Below are positions 16,348-24,030 of a DNA stretch of 28,848 bases, piece after piece. The notes under the pieces are model-generated. The model did not search any database and was not told where the DNA came from. It worked only from the letters and a program-made list of their open reading frames with translations. The first letter of the stretch is position 1. Each line of letters starts with the position of its first letter. This DNA comes from a virus, in IMG/VR virus record IMGVR_UViG_3300002161_000598, positions 24,784-53,631 of that record; one strand, written 5' to 3'. The position numbers were made by a program, and so were the translations under genes.

Positions 16348-16384
16348 GATTAAATAAAAACAAAACAAAAAAACAAAAAGTAAA

Positions 16385-18103
16385 ATGTACGCAAATCAAT
16401 TAATTAACGAGGCCGAAGTACAAAAGACTTGGGCACCTATCATTGAGGAGGCTACTGGTATTACTGAAAAATCTAAGGTTTCTTGGATGTCTAAGTATTG
16501 CCACTACCATAACTTAAATGAAAGTGTTTACAATACTGTACACCTCAATCCAAACATGAACGTTCAATCAATGGGCGCTCCTACGTTCCCTGGCGATCCG
16601 TCGACAATGAACGCATTCTATTCACAAACTCCAGGTTCTGGTGATAGACCATTCTCTTTACTTCCACTTGCTATGCAAGTTGCTGCTCAAACTGTAGGTC
16701 TTGATTTAGTACCTGTTGTACCAATGCAAGGTCCTATGGGAGTTCTTACTTACCTAGACTTCGTATATGGTGGTGGTAGAAACACACAAGCTGGTGGCCT
16801 TAACGGTAACTCTGCGCCTTTGATGATCAAAGTTAACGCAACTGTTGCTACTGGTGCTGCTCTAGCTGTAAATGAAATCCTTTACGCTGGTACAGGTTCA
16901 TTCGCTGCATACGAATTAACTTACGTTGGTAAGTCTCGTATCGACGGTTATGCAATCTTCCGTGTAAGAGGTAAAGATAGCGATGTTGCTCAAGGAACTA
17001 ATCCTTTTGCACAAGGTGAATTAGGATACCAACCAATCTATACTGCAATCACTGCAGCTACTGATGGTTATTCTGACGATGCTTTAAATACTGTTAAAGT
17101 TAACTTTGATAGTACTCCTGAATTGGTAAAAGCTTTAGAAGATCATATCCCTGGATTCTCTGGTAATGCATTCGCGGTTAATAACCCTGCAACTGGTACT
17201 CCTACATTCGGTGTTGAATCTATCGACGGTACAAACCCTTATGAAAGAGGTGCTGGTGAATCTACTCCAGATAACATCATGGGTCTATCATTGTTCAACA
17301 AATCAGTTGCTGCTAAAACTTACCAAGTTGCTGCTGCTGTTACACGTGAACAAGTACAGGATCTTAAACAATTCGGTATCGACGCAGTTGCTCAAGTAGA
17401 GGCTGTATTGGTTAACGAATTAACTCAATCTATCAACAAATACATCTTAGATAGAATCTTTAAAAATGGTGTAACTAACGCTTACCAAGTATCTCAAGTA
17501 GACGGTACTGTTCTTTCAGCTGCATTTACTACAGGTGCTACTGGAGTTGTTACTATCCAACTTGGTACTGATAACACTGGTGTATCTCGTTCTGTAAACG
17601 TAAACTCTGTAGCAGTTAACACAGGTGGTGAAACTCAAGGTACTCTACAACGTAGAATCCTTACTAAAGTTCTTGCTGCTTCTAACTTAATCGCTACTCG
17701 TGGTCGTAGAGGTCCTGCTACATTCGCTGTAACAGGTGGTAAAATGGCATCTGCAATGCAAGACATCGCAGGTTTCGTACCTTACCCACTTTCTAACACT
17801 GTAAACCAAGCTGGTGGATCTCTTTATCCAATCGGTGCAATTGCAGGTGTTACTGTGTATGTAGATCCAAACAGAGACTTTAACGATGTTAAAATCGCTG
17901 TAGGACGTAAAGGTGATGGTAACTCTCCTGGTTTAGTATTCATGCCTTACTTAATGGCTGAATCTGTTGAGACAATCGCAGAAGGAACTATGGCTCCTAA
18001 AATCGCGGTTAAATCAAGATTCGATTTAGTAGACGCAGGTTTCCACCCTCAAACTATGTACTACACATTGAACTTCTCGTTCAACGGTGTTGATATCATC
18101 TAA
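16385..18103 (+). CDS. 23: Major capsid protein, gp23-like
   Basis: A 572-residue HK97-fold capsid protein of T4 gp23 type (521 residues in T4). Matches to gp23 include an N-terminal KTWAPIIEE helix (T4: NKWKPLLE), VPMQGPMGVLTYLDFVYGG (T4: VQPMNSPTGQVFALRAVYG), VAAAVTREQVQDLKQFGIDA, ELTQSINKYILDRIF, and the C-terminal GAIAGVTVYVDPN...VGRKGDG...VFMPYLM...KSRFDLV. The presumed propeptide ends at an (I/L)xE site; LNE46 is a good candidate (T4 cleaves after LTE65), with INE9 and ITE28 also present. Codons are more C-ending and GCT/GGT-rich than in neighbours, fitting very high expression. It has its own late promoter, a structured leader and a strong terminator. Confidence 0.95.
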   Translation: MYANQLINEAEVQKTWAPIIEEATGITEKSKVSWMSKYCHYHNLNESVYNTVHLNPNMNVQSMGAPTFPGDPSTMNAFYSQTPGSGDRPFSLLPLAMQVAAQTVGLDLVPVVPMQGPMGVLTYLDFVYGGGRNTQAGGLNGNSAPLMIKVNATVATGAALAVNEILYAGTGSFAAYELTYVGKSRIDGYAIFRVRGKDSDVAQGTNPFAQGELGYQPIYTAITAATDGYSDDALNTVKVNFDSTPELVKALEDHIPGFSGNAFAVNNPATGTPTFGVESIDGTNPYERGAGESTPDNIMGLSLFNKSVAAKTYQVAAAVTREQVQDLKQFGIDAVAQVEAVLVNELTQSINKYILDRIFKNGVTNAYQVSQVDGTVLSAAFTTGATGVVTIQLGTDNTGVSRSVNVNSVAVNTGGETQGTLQRRILTKVLAASNLIATRGRRGPATFAVTGGKMASAMQDIAGFVPYPLSNTVNQAGGSLYPIGAIAGVTVYVDPNRDFNDVKIAVGRKGDGNSPGLVFMPYLMAESVETIAEGTMAPKIAVKSRFDLVDAGFHPQTMYYTLNFSFNGVDII

Positions 18104-18125
18104 TCTTAGATAATACGCAATAGTT

Positions 18126-18155
18126 AAAAAGGTCCACTTCGGTGGACCTTTTTTT
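18126..18155 (+). terminator. Intrinsic terminator after the capsid gene
   Basis: ggtccac (18131-18137) and gtggacc (18142-18148) form a perfect stem closed by the very stable C(UUCG)G tetraloop. It is flanked by AAAAA and a 7-T run, 22 bases after the capsid stop. Confidence 0.95.
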
Positions 18156-18169
18156 ATCACAACTTTCTT

Positions 18170-18180
18170 GAATATATAAA
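18170..18180 (+). promoter_or_regulatory. Predicted late promoter gaatatataaa after the capsid terminator
   Basis: Copy of the late element placed between the terminator and the GTG start at 18194, restarting transcription for the two downstream head-type genes. Confidence 0.65.
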
Positions 18181-18193
18181 ATAAAGAACAACC

Positions 18194-18766
18194 GTGGATA
18201 AACTTCCAACATTTGAAAAATTTAATAATACAAGGTTTATTAAGGAAACTTACCACTTAGTGGAAGGACATATGTCATACGATGAGTATAACGAGTTAAT
18301 TGGAGAAGGCTTCTTTGATTTTTTAAAAGGACTTTTTACTAATCCATTACAAAAAAGAAAACTTGATAAACTAGGACAAGATCTTCTTAAAACTAAAATT
18401 GAGTTAATGAAACTTGAGATTGAGGAAGATGCTGTTAATTCCATTAAAGCACAACTTAATACAATGACTCGTGGACAATCTGACTATGAAGCTACTAATG
18501 TTAAGGTTGAGGTTGCAGACAGAGCAAAGGCAACTAAGATTACATCATTACAGGATCGTGAATTAGCTATAGTTGATCAAATGGATATAATTGGTAGTAC
18601 ATCAGATAAACTTCAAAAATACGTAGATAAAATTAAATTTGAGATTCGTATTAAAGCAAATGATGCAACTATTAGAATTGCCGACGGCGAAGTTGAACGT
18701 ATCTTAAGAGATCTTAAATCACAGGATATGAAAGCTGTAAAGGATTTAGATAAGGAATTAAAATAA
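18194..18766 (+). CDS. Candidate head-internal protein with targeting-like N-terminus (GTG start)
   Basis: A 190-residue protein of unknown family, starting with GTG 13 bases after the late element. The start is chosen because the first residues, DKLPTFEKFNNTRFIKE, resemble those of the next protein (NFEHFNIIKE) and T4's capsid targeting sequence (TYQEFIAE): aromatic-x-x-Phe followed by an (I/L)xE cleavage tripeptide (IKE, about residues 16-18). A hydrophobic patch GFFDFLKGLF lies near residues 38-47. The rest is a charged, helical, probably coiled-coil region (residues about 55-190). It may be co-assembled with the scaffold, trimmed by the prohead protease and kept in the head. A minor structural protein is the alternative. 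Confidence 0.7.
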   Translation: MDKLPTFEKFNNTRFIKETYHLVEGHMSYDEYNELIGEGFFDFLKGLFTNPLQKRKLDKLGQDLLKTKIELMKLEIEEDAVNSIKAQLNTMTRGQSDYEATNVKVEVADRAKATKITSLQDRELAIVDQMDIIGSTSDKLQKYVDKIKFEIRIKANDATIRIADGEVERILRDLKSQDMKAVKDLDKELK

Positions 18767-18783
18767 TAAAACATTACATACAA

Positions 18784-20211
18784 ATGAAAAAACAACTAGT
18801 TAACTTTGAACATTTTAATATCATTAAGGAAGCTGAAGAAAAATTAGATGCCTACTTAGATAACATTGCTGAATCTTTACTTATTGAAGCAAAAAAACCG
18901 AAATCATGGGATAGCATGTTTGCAATGAATGCTATTGCTGACTATGAAGCTGGTAAGTTTGATCCAGATAATGATGCTTCTCTTGCTAAATGGGAAAAAG
19001 ATTATAATGGCGGTGTAGCGCCAAAACCAGGATTTGAAACCTACGATATTATTGCTTATGCATTAACTACAGGTAAAAAGCCAGATGGTACACCTATTAA
19101 GGAATCTGTGATTAATGAAGCAGAACCTGCTAAAGCAAAAACCAGATTAGGTGCTGCATTAGGTAGTCCTGTTAAATTTATTAAGATTAAAAATAATGCT
19201 AAAAAATATCAACAGACTTTAGTACAAAAAGCTCTTAATAATCTGGATTACGAAAAGAAAAAACAAGCAGCTGGTGGGGAAGTAGATAAAGATAAAATGG
19301 AAGTACTTAAAGCTGCTAATACTGCAAAGAATCAGGCACTTACTGATAAGGGTACTGCGATTGCAGATAGAATGAAAGATCTTGCAACTAGTCCTGGTTT
19401 GGAAAAGGTAAAAACTCTTGCAATGTCAAAGGCTAAAGTTGCTGCGGCTGAAACTGCGCTTAAAGGTGCAGATGCTGAAGAATCAAAACAGCTTAAGATT
19501 AGGATTAAGGAATTAAATGCTAAAGCAGCTGAGGCTGAAAAGGCAATTAAAGATTATGAAAAGGATGAACCTCAACAACAGGAAGCTCCTCAACCACAGG
19601 AAGCTCCACAGCAGCAGGAAGCTCCTAAAGTAAAAGAAGATCCTAATAAAGAAGATAACACCGAAAAGATAGCTGCATTGGATTCTAAGATTGATGGTTT
19701 AAAACAGGATAAGAAAACTAAAGAAGACCAACTTAATTCAAAAAATCACCCTGATGTTTTAGCTGTTGAGGTTGCGATTAAATCTGCTGAATTAGAAAAA
19801 GCTAAATTAAGCGATAATACTGACTCTATTAAATCTGCTGAAGCCGCTCTTAAAACTGCAAAGGCTGACCAAAAAGAAGCGGTTGATGCCGAGGCTGAAA
19901 CGGAAGACACACCGCAGAATAATTCATATGAATATGTTAGTGAATCTGTTTCAGATAAGTTTAGAAGATTAATGACCGAGCAAATACTAAATGAAGGTGT
20001 ATATACCCCAATACGTTTAACAAACATGTTAATCGATGACATTATAGCAGGTAAGAGAGATGGGATACACCCTCCAGATGCAAATGAACTTAAGGAGTTA
20101 GCATTGAAAAGAATAGGACAAAAAAGGTTACAAAAACAAGACATAGATGCTGTGATTAGCAGCTGGGATAGTTCAATAAGCTACGCAAAAAAAACTAAAA
20201 GGTTAAAATAA
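18784..20211 (+). CDS. Candidate head-internal protein, long helical with QEAP repeats
   Basis: A 475-residue, highly charged Ala/Lys/Glu-rich protein of unknown family. The N-terminus MKKQLVNFEHFNIIKEAEE has the aromatic-x-x-Phe pattern followed by IKE, like T4 internal proteins (MKTYQEFIAEA). Further (I/L)xE tripeptides (LIE, INE, LNE) divide the chain. Residues about 35-80 look globular (PKSWDSMFAMNAIADYEAGK). A long helical stretch is broken by a Pro/Gln linker with three QEAP units (about 19567-19626) and followed by another coiled coil. The last 80 residues form a basic domain (RLTNMLIDDIIAGKRDGIHP to KKTKRLK). It lies 17 bases after the previous gene. The composition suits a DNA-associated packaged protein. 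Confidence 0.75.
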   Translation: MKKQLVNFEHFNIIKEAEEKLDAYLDNIAESLLIEAKKPKSWDSMFAMNAIADYEAGKFDPDNDASLAKWEKDYNGGVAPKPGFETYDIIAYALTTGKKPDGTPIKESVINEAEPAKAKTRLGAALGSPVKFIKIKNNAKKYQQTLVQKALNNLDYEKKKQAAGGEVDKDKMEVLKAANTAKNQALTDKGTAIADRMKDLATSPGLEKVKTLAMSKAKVAAAETALKGADAEESKQLKIRIKELNAKAAEAEKAIKDYEKDEPQQQEAPQPQEAPQQQEAPKVKEDPNKEDNTEKIAALDSKIDGLKQDKKTKEDQLNSKNHPDVLAVEVAIKSAELEKAKLSDNTDSIKSAEAALKTAKADQKEAVDAEAETEDTPQNNSYEYVSESVSDKFRRLMTEQILNEGVYTPIRLTNMLIDDIIAGKRDGIHPPDANELKELALKRIGQKRLQKQDIDAVISSWDSSISYAKKTKRLK

Positions 20212-20218
20212 TTATTGG

Positions 20219-20710
20219 ATGTACAAAGTTCGTAAAATAAACTTTGGTTGGTATAAAAGGAGGCATGGTATCTTATTGGAAAACCTGCCTCCTTTAAAGC
20301 AACGATTGCTTTTAGAAAACCATTTTATGAAATGGTTAGACTCAGATCCTCAAACCTTTGAAATAGTTTTTAAAATAGAGGACATGCATGAACATGAAAA
20401 GAATCCAAATAAAATCCTATGGAATCCTTTTAGAGAAACCTTTACTACAATTAAAGAAGTTGAGGCTGACTCAAATTTAGTAGATTGGACTTGCGCAATT
20501 TGCCCGTCAGAAATCAAAACTAGAATGGATTCTAAAAAGGTTGAAAATTTTGTTTGTAAGAAATGTTCAGAAGCTCATAACTCACGGAATAAAAGAGTTG
20601 ATCAAAGAATAATAGATTCGTCCATACGGTTTACTAAGCACTGTAAATCTCTGTTAAAAGGTGAACAAAGAGAGTTTTTAACCCATATCCGTAGATCATC
20701 TAAGGGATAG
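20219..20710 (+). CDS. Unknown protein with CxxC pair (zinc-ribbon-like)
   Basis: A 163-residue protein I do not recognise. Two cysteine pairs, CAIC and CKKC, about 22 residues apart near residues 97-122, would suit a zinc ribbon; other cysteine- or lysine-rich contexts (HNSRNKRVDQR) suggest nucleic-acid contact. The N-terminal half is basic and aromatic (KINFGWYKRRHG). It starts 7 bases after the previous gene and may share its late transcript. Its 3' end overlaps by 15 bases the 3' end of the only minus-strand gene. A strong hairpin lies early in its coding sequence (20256-20295). Confidence 0.7.
   Translation: MYKVRKINFGWYKRRHGILLENLPPLKQRLLLENHFMKWLDSDPQTFEIVFKIEDMHEHEKNPNKILWNPFRETFTTIKEVEADSNLVDWTCAICPSEIKTRMDSKKVENFVCKKCSEAHNSRNKRVDQRIIDSSIRFTKHCKSLLKGEQREFLTHIRRSSKG
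20256..20295 (+). other. 10-bp perfect hairpin with buried AGGAGG
   Basis: aaaggaggca (20256-20265) pairs exactly with tgcctccttt (20286-20295), extended by ggt/acc after a one-base bulge. The left arm holds the only AGGAGG I noticed as a Shine-Dalgarno-like string in the window, one base before an out-of-frame ATG that opens a 10-codon ORF. Confidence 0.55.
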
Positions 20711-21499
20711 CGCCTGTTCAAAACTAATCTTAGGCCAAACCTTTAGGGAACTTGTCATTGAAGCATTATAAACTTCCACTTTCTTTTGTTTTAAAAGATC
20801 TGCTAGTATTTGGAAGCCTGGTATAAATTGATCTCTATAGATATTATCTCCTGTTACTGGAACCGGATAGCCGTCATGATAATGACCTTTTTTACCATCA
20901 TTATGCATATCATATCCTAATAGGACTATTCTTTTGGCTCCCAATAGATAAGCTAAGTTTATTGCAGCATATCCGCTGTTATTACCATGACACAGCGCAT
21001 CTTTAGATTCTTCTAAACCAAACTTATTGCTTTTTCTTAAAACCTTAACATCTGCAGGATATGTCACATGATGTCTAATGGTGTATTTCGGTCCTTTGAA
21101 TTTGTCGATGTCTTGTTTATACCAACTATAAACTCTTGAATCGGTCCAATACATAACATCAGCCGATGGATATGATAGAATTGATTTGTTTATAGCAATT
21201 GTTCTTTTCCCAGCAAGACTATTCCAATTAAAGTTAGCCAATGAAGGACCACCGCCAATTACATAAACTGTTTCACCAGCCCATATAGGTTCAACCCTAG
21301 ATATTGTTTTATTGTCATGTCTTTGTAAATTTACATTAACATTTCGTCTGTGTACTGTTGGGATGTTTTCAGGAGCAACATTAATTTTACTTACCTTACT
21401 TGAATCATGACCTTTTTTGATAATAGTAACATCATTTGTTCTTTCCTTAATAATAGGGATTAATCTTTCGTTACCGAGTATCTTTCGTATTCTCCTCAT
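20696..21499 (-). CDS. GT42/DUF115-like sugar or nucleotide transferase, minus strand
   Basis: A 267-residue protein and the only convincing minus-strand gene. After a basic, probably disordered N-terminus of about 65 residues come VYVIGGGPSLANF (GGGPSL at 82-87), a nucleotide-binding loop; a middle TIAINKSI...DVMYWTDSRVYSWY; and SGYAAINLAYLLGAKRIVLLGYDMH. This arrangement occurs in GT42 sialyltransferases (GNGPSL...SGVxxxxxAxxLGYKEIYLxGxDxY) and in DUF115/MptE-like proteins. It could transfer a sugar from a CMP- or similar donor, but the substrate is unknown. It runs against every neighbour, overlaps the upstream plus-strand gene tail-to-tail, and starts 75 bases from the divergent clamp-loader gene. 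It looks like an acquired accessory gene. Confidence 0.75.
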   Translation of the reverse strand: MRRIRKILGNERLIPIIKERTNDVTIIKKGHDSSKVSKINVAPENIPTVHRRNVNVNLQRHDNKTISRVEPIWAGETVYVIGGGPSLANFNWNSLAGKRTIAINKSILSYPSADVMYWTDSRVYSWYKQDIDKFKGPKYTIRHHVTYPADVKVLRKSNKFGLEESKDALCHGNNSGYAAINLAYLLGAKRIVLLGYDMHNDGKKGHYHDGYPVPVTGDNIYRDQFIPGFQILADLLKQKKVEVYNASMTSSLKVWPKISFEQALSLR

Positions 21500-21573
21500 A
21501 ATAGGTTGATTTTTTTATTTATTTACATTAAACCATCGTATGATTCTACATATAAAAATAAACAATCTCAAAC

Positions 21574-22536
21574 ATGCGGAACATTCAAAACATCCTTCTT
21601 ACTGAGAAGTATCGTCCACAAAACCTGGATGATCTTATTACACCTAAAAGAGTAGGTGATAAGTTATCTAAAGGAGTTTATCAACATTTACTTTTGCACG
21701 GAAGTCCAGGAACTGGTAAAACATCTGCGGCTAAAGCATTAGTAAAACATTTTAAACATCCTTATCTTTACATTAATGCTTCAACTGATACTTCGGTTGA
21801 TGTTGTAAGAAATCGTATTACTGATTTTTGCGCAAACCGTTCCATTATGGATGAACCTGGCAAACTTAAGGTTATTATCTTAGATGAGATCGATGGTGTA
21901 TCTGACCAGTTCTTTAAAGCTCTTCGTGCTACGATGGATCAGTTTGCATCAAATGCAAGGTTTATTGCAACATGTAATTACATTAATAAAGTACCTGATC
22001 CAATTCAATCAAGATTTGAAATGATTGATTTTGATTTTACAAAGGAAGAGGAAACCGAAATCATGAAAGGTTACATTGTTAGAATCTTACAGATCTGTAA
22101 AGAAGAAGGTATTGGAATTGATAAACTTGCTGCAGTAGAATTAGTAAAACGTAAATTTCCAGATCTTCGTAATATGCTTAATCAATTACAAGGATTTAAA
22201 TCACAAGGTATTGAAAAAATAACGATTGAGGATATTAAGAAATTTAGTTCTGTTTACAAAGACGTATTTGATCTTATCATTGATAATACAGATCCTGTAA
22301 AAAATTATCAGTATATGTTATCAAATTATTCAAATAGAGTTGATGATGTACTATCCTCGCTTGGCGTTGAATTTATTCAATACTTACAACAGGAAAGACC
22401 TTCTTACATTAATTTTATTCCGCAAGTAGTTGTAACGGTTTCTAAATATCAGTCACAAAGGCAATTGGTAATTGATCCTGCGGTATCAATGTTGGCCTGT
22501 ATTTATGAATTACAATCAATCGTAAACGGAGCTTAG
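21574..22536 (+). CDS. 44: Clamp-loader ATPase, gp44-like
   Basis: A 320-residue AAA+ ATPase of T4 gp44 size. TEKYRPQNLDDLITP opens the protein. Walker A is GSPGTGKT (43-50), Walker B is LDEID (103-107), sensor 1 is ATCNYINKVPDP and the arginine-finger motif is SRF (146-148). The C-terminal collar is helical. With a gp62-type partner it loads the sliding clamp for the polymerase that ends at position 270. Here the polymerase gene is more than 21 kb away, unlike the T4 45-44-62-43 cluster; no sliding-clamp gene is seen in this window. Start at 21574 follows a 75-base divergent intergenic region. Confidence 0.93.
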   Translation: MRNIQNILLTEKYRPQNLDDLITPKRVGDKLSKGVYQHLLLHGSPGTGKTSAAKALVKHFKHPYLYINASTDTSVDVVRNRITDFCANRSIMDEPGKLKVIILDEIDGVSDQFFKALRATMDQFASNARFIATCNYINKVPDPIQSRFEMIDFDFTKEEETEIMKGYIVRILQICKEEGIGIDKLAAVELVKRKFPDLRNMLNQLQGFKSQGIEKITIEDIKKFSSVYKDVFDLIIDNTDPVKNYQYMLSNYSNRVDDVLSSLGVEFIQYLQQERPSYINFIPQVVVTVSKYQSQRQLVIDPAVSMLACIYELQSIVNGA

Positions 22537-22537
22537 T

Positions 22538-22723
22538 ATGACACCTGAATTTTTAGCCTTACTTGTTTTAAATTTGCCGAACAGTTATGAATTAGGCGAA
22601 ACTATTAGAAAGTTTCATTTCTTTTATGAAGATAATTCAAACACTATGACAATAGCGGAAATTGAAACGGCCTTTATTAAAAATCATCTTAAGAAAGGGA
22701 TTAACTTTCAGAAAGTAGGATAA
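22538..22723 (+). CDS. Small unknown ORF after clamp loader
   Basis: A 61-residue ORF starting 1 base after the clamp-loader stop (TAGTATG), so probably co-translated. Predicted helical, no motif recognised; acidic-aromatic centre KFHFFYEDNSN. In T4 gene 62 follows gene 44, but this ORF is far too short to be a full gp62. Confidence 0.55.
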   Translation: MTPEFLALLVLNLPNSYELGETIRKFHFFYEDNSNTMTIAEIETAFIKNHLKKGINFQKVG

Positions 22724-22753
22724 CATGTTATAATTTATTAAATAAGAAATATA

Positions 22754-23974
22754 ATGAGAAAAAATGGCAGACATACCCTAGTTATAGATGGAAACTATTT
22801 TCTATTTAGAACACTATATGTATTGCCTCATCGTAGTAAATCTAAATCTTTGCTAGAATCAAACGAAGAGGTACAATCTTTTATGTCAAAACTGGCAACA
22901 GATTTTTCATACCAGGTTAGATTATTCGAAGGTCTTATAGATAAGATCGTTTGGACAGTAGATTCACGCTCTTGGCGCAAGGATTTTTACCCAGAGGCAG
23001 ATTATAAAGGAAATCGTAAACAGGACAGCAGTATTAATTGGGAAAACTTTTCAAAAGTTTCAGATGACTTTATTAATATTCTTATCAGTAAGGGTGTAAT
23101 TACATCTAAGGTGGACGGTGCAGAAGGTGATGATTTAATGTATGCATGGAATACAGAATCGTTAGCCAACGATAAATCGGTAATTATGTTTACCGGTGAC
23201 CGTGATATTGTTCAACTTGTAAATAAATCACCTAACGGATCTCATACTATTCTGTTTTCACCAGCACATAAAAAACTATACACTTATCAAGGTTTTTCTG
23301 AATGGATGAATTCTGATGATGAGGTGGAGTCGACTGATATTTTTGATATGATGAAGGTATCTGTATCTCCAGAAAATCAAACCAAAAAACTTCTACAAGT
23401 TTTAGTAAAAAAGAAAAAGGTTTCAATATTAGAAGTTGATCCAGAAGAATTCCGTTTTGCCAAAGTACTAACCGGAGATTCTGGTGATAATGTATCACCT
23501 GCATATTGGTATGTACTAAATGGACGTAGATATGGAATTAGTGATAAAAAGGCATCAGAAATAATTTCTGAGTTTAAACAGAAACATGGTACTCTTTCTC
23601 ATATGTATTTATACAATACAGAACTAATAACAGATCTTGCTAACATAATCATTAGGGTTATGAAGGCAAAACATATGAGCAGAGAACAGATCATTGCTAA
23701 CATTAGATCAAATGTAAATCTAATGGTTCTTTCAGCAGAATCCATTCCAGACGGTATCCTAGATGAAATGTTCAGATTTGTTGAATCAAAAATGAATCTT
23801 AACGCGGTTGATCTAAAAGGAATTTCTTCAATGAAATCCTTATTGGAAGGAACTTCATATAAAGCCGATGAAGGCGGTATTTCAGTTTCATCTAAAATAT
23901 TTAAAGATGATGAAGATGATTCTACTGATTTTTCATTCATTAAGGATCGTAAATCACAAAACAAAATTTTCTAA
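22754..23974 (+). CDS. rnh: 5'-3' exonuclease / RNase H of FEN-1 type (T4 rnh-like)
   Basis: A 406-residue flap-nuclease family protein; T4 RNase H is 305 residues, so this one carries about 100 extra residues. Metal ligands appear in order: D12 (VIDGNYF), D70 (VDSRSW), E124/D126/D127 (EGDDLMY), D149/D151 (TGDRDIVQL) and D242/D245 (TGDSGDNVSP). The basic YKGNRK segment (84-89) corresponds to the helical arch. It should remove RNA primers from lagging-strand fragments. The last 50 residues are acidic and disordered and end QNKIF, a possible clamp- or SSB-binding tail. The insertion around residues 185-235 (MNSDDEV to ILEVDPEEFR) is lysine-rich and unlike T4. It lies 30 bases after the small ORF. 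Confidence 0.88.
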   Translation: MRKNGRHTLVIDGNYFLFRTLYVLPHRSKSKSLLESNEEVQSFMSKLATDFSYQVRLFEGLIDKIVWTVDSRSWRKDFYPEADYKGNRKQDSSINWENFSKVSDDFINILISKGVITSKVDGAEGDDLMYAWNTESLANDKSVIMFTGDRDIVQLVNKSPNGSHTILFSPAHKKLYTYQGFSEWMNSDDEVESTDIFDMMKVSVSPENQTKKLLQVLVKKKKVSILEVDPEEFRFAKVLTGDSGDNVSPAYWYVLNGRRYGISDKKASEIISEFKQKHGTLSHMYLYNTELITDLANIIIRVMKAKHMSREQIIANIRSNVNLMVLSAESIPDGILDEMFRFVESKMNLNAVDLKGISSMKSLLEGTSYKADEGGISVSSKIFKDDEDDSTDFSFIKDRKSQNKIF

Positions 23975-24030
23975 TAGGTTTTAAGGTTTTACTTTAAAAC
24001 AAAAAGGATTATTGTCTTATAAATATAAAA

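Noticed and set aside
19746-20144. 132-codon minus-strand ORF opposite the 475-residue protein
   Set aside because: Ser/Ala/Cys-rich antisense of a Lys/Glu/Ala-rich gene; no leader or motif.
21545-21573. acatataaaaataaac before the clamp-loader gene
   Set aside because: A partial match to the late element in front of a replication gene; likely AT-rich background, though a separate early or middle promoter may lie in this divergent region.
23980-24003. gttttaa ... ttaaaac inverted repeat after the exonuclease gene
   Set aside because: Only A-T pairs after the first base and followed by A, not T; too weak for a terminator.
24018-24025. Exact T4 late promoter octamer TATAAATA
   Set aside because: It ends only 5 bases before the ATG at 24031, which would leave almost no leader, and it differs from the seven-copy element used by other late genes here.
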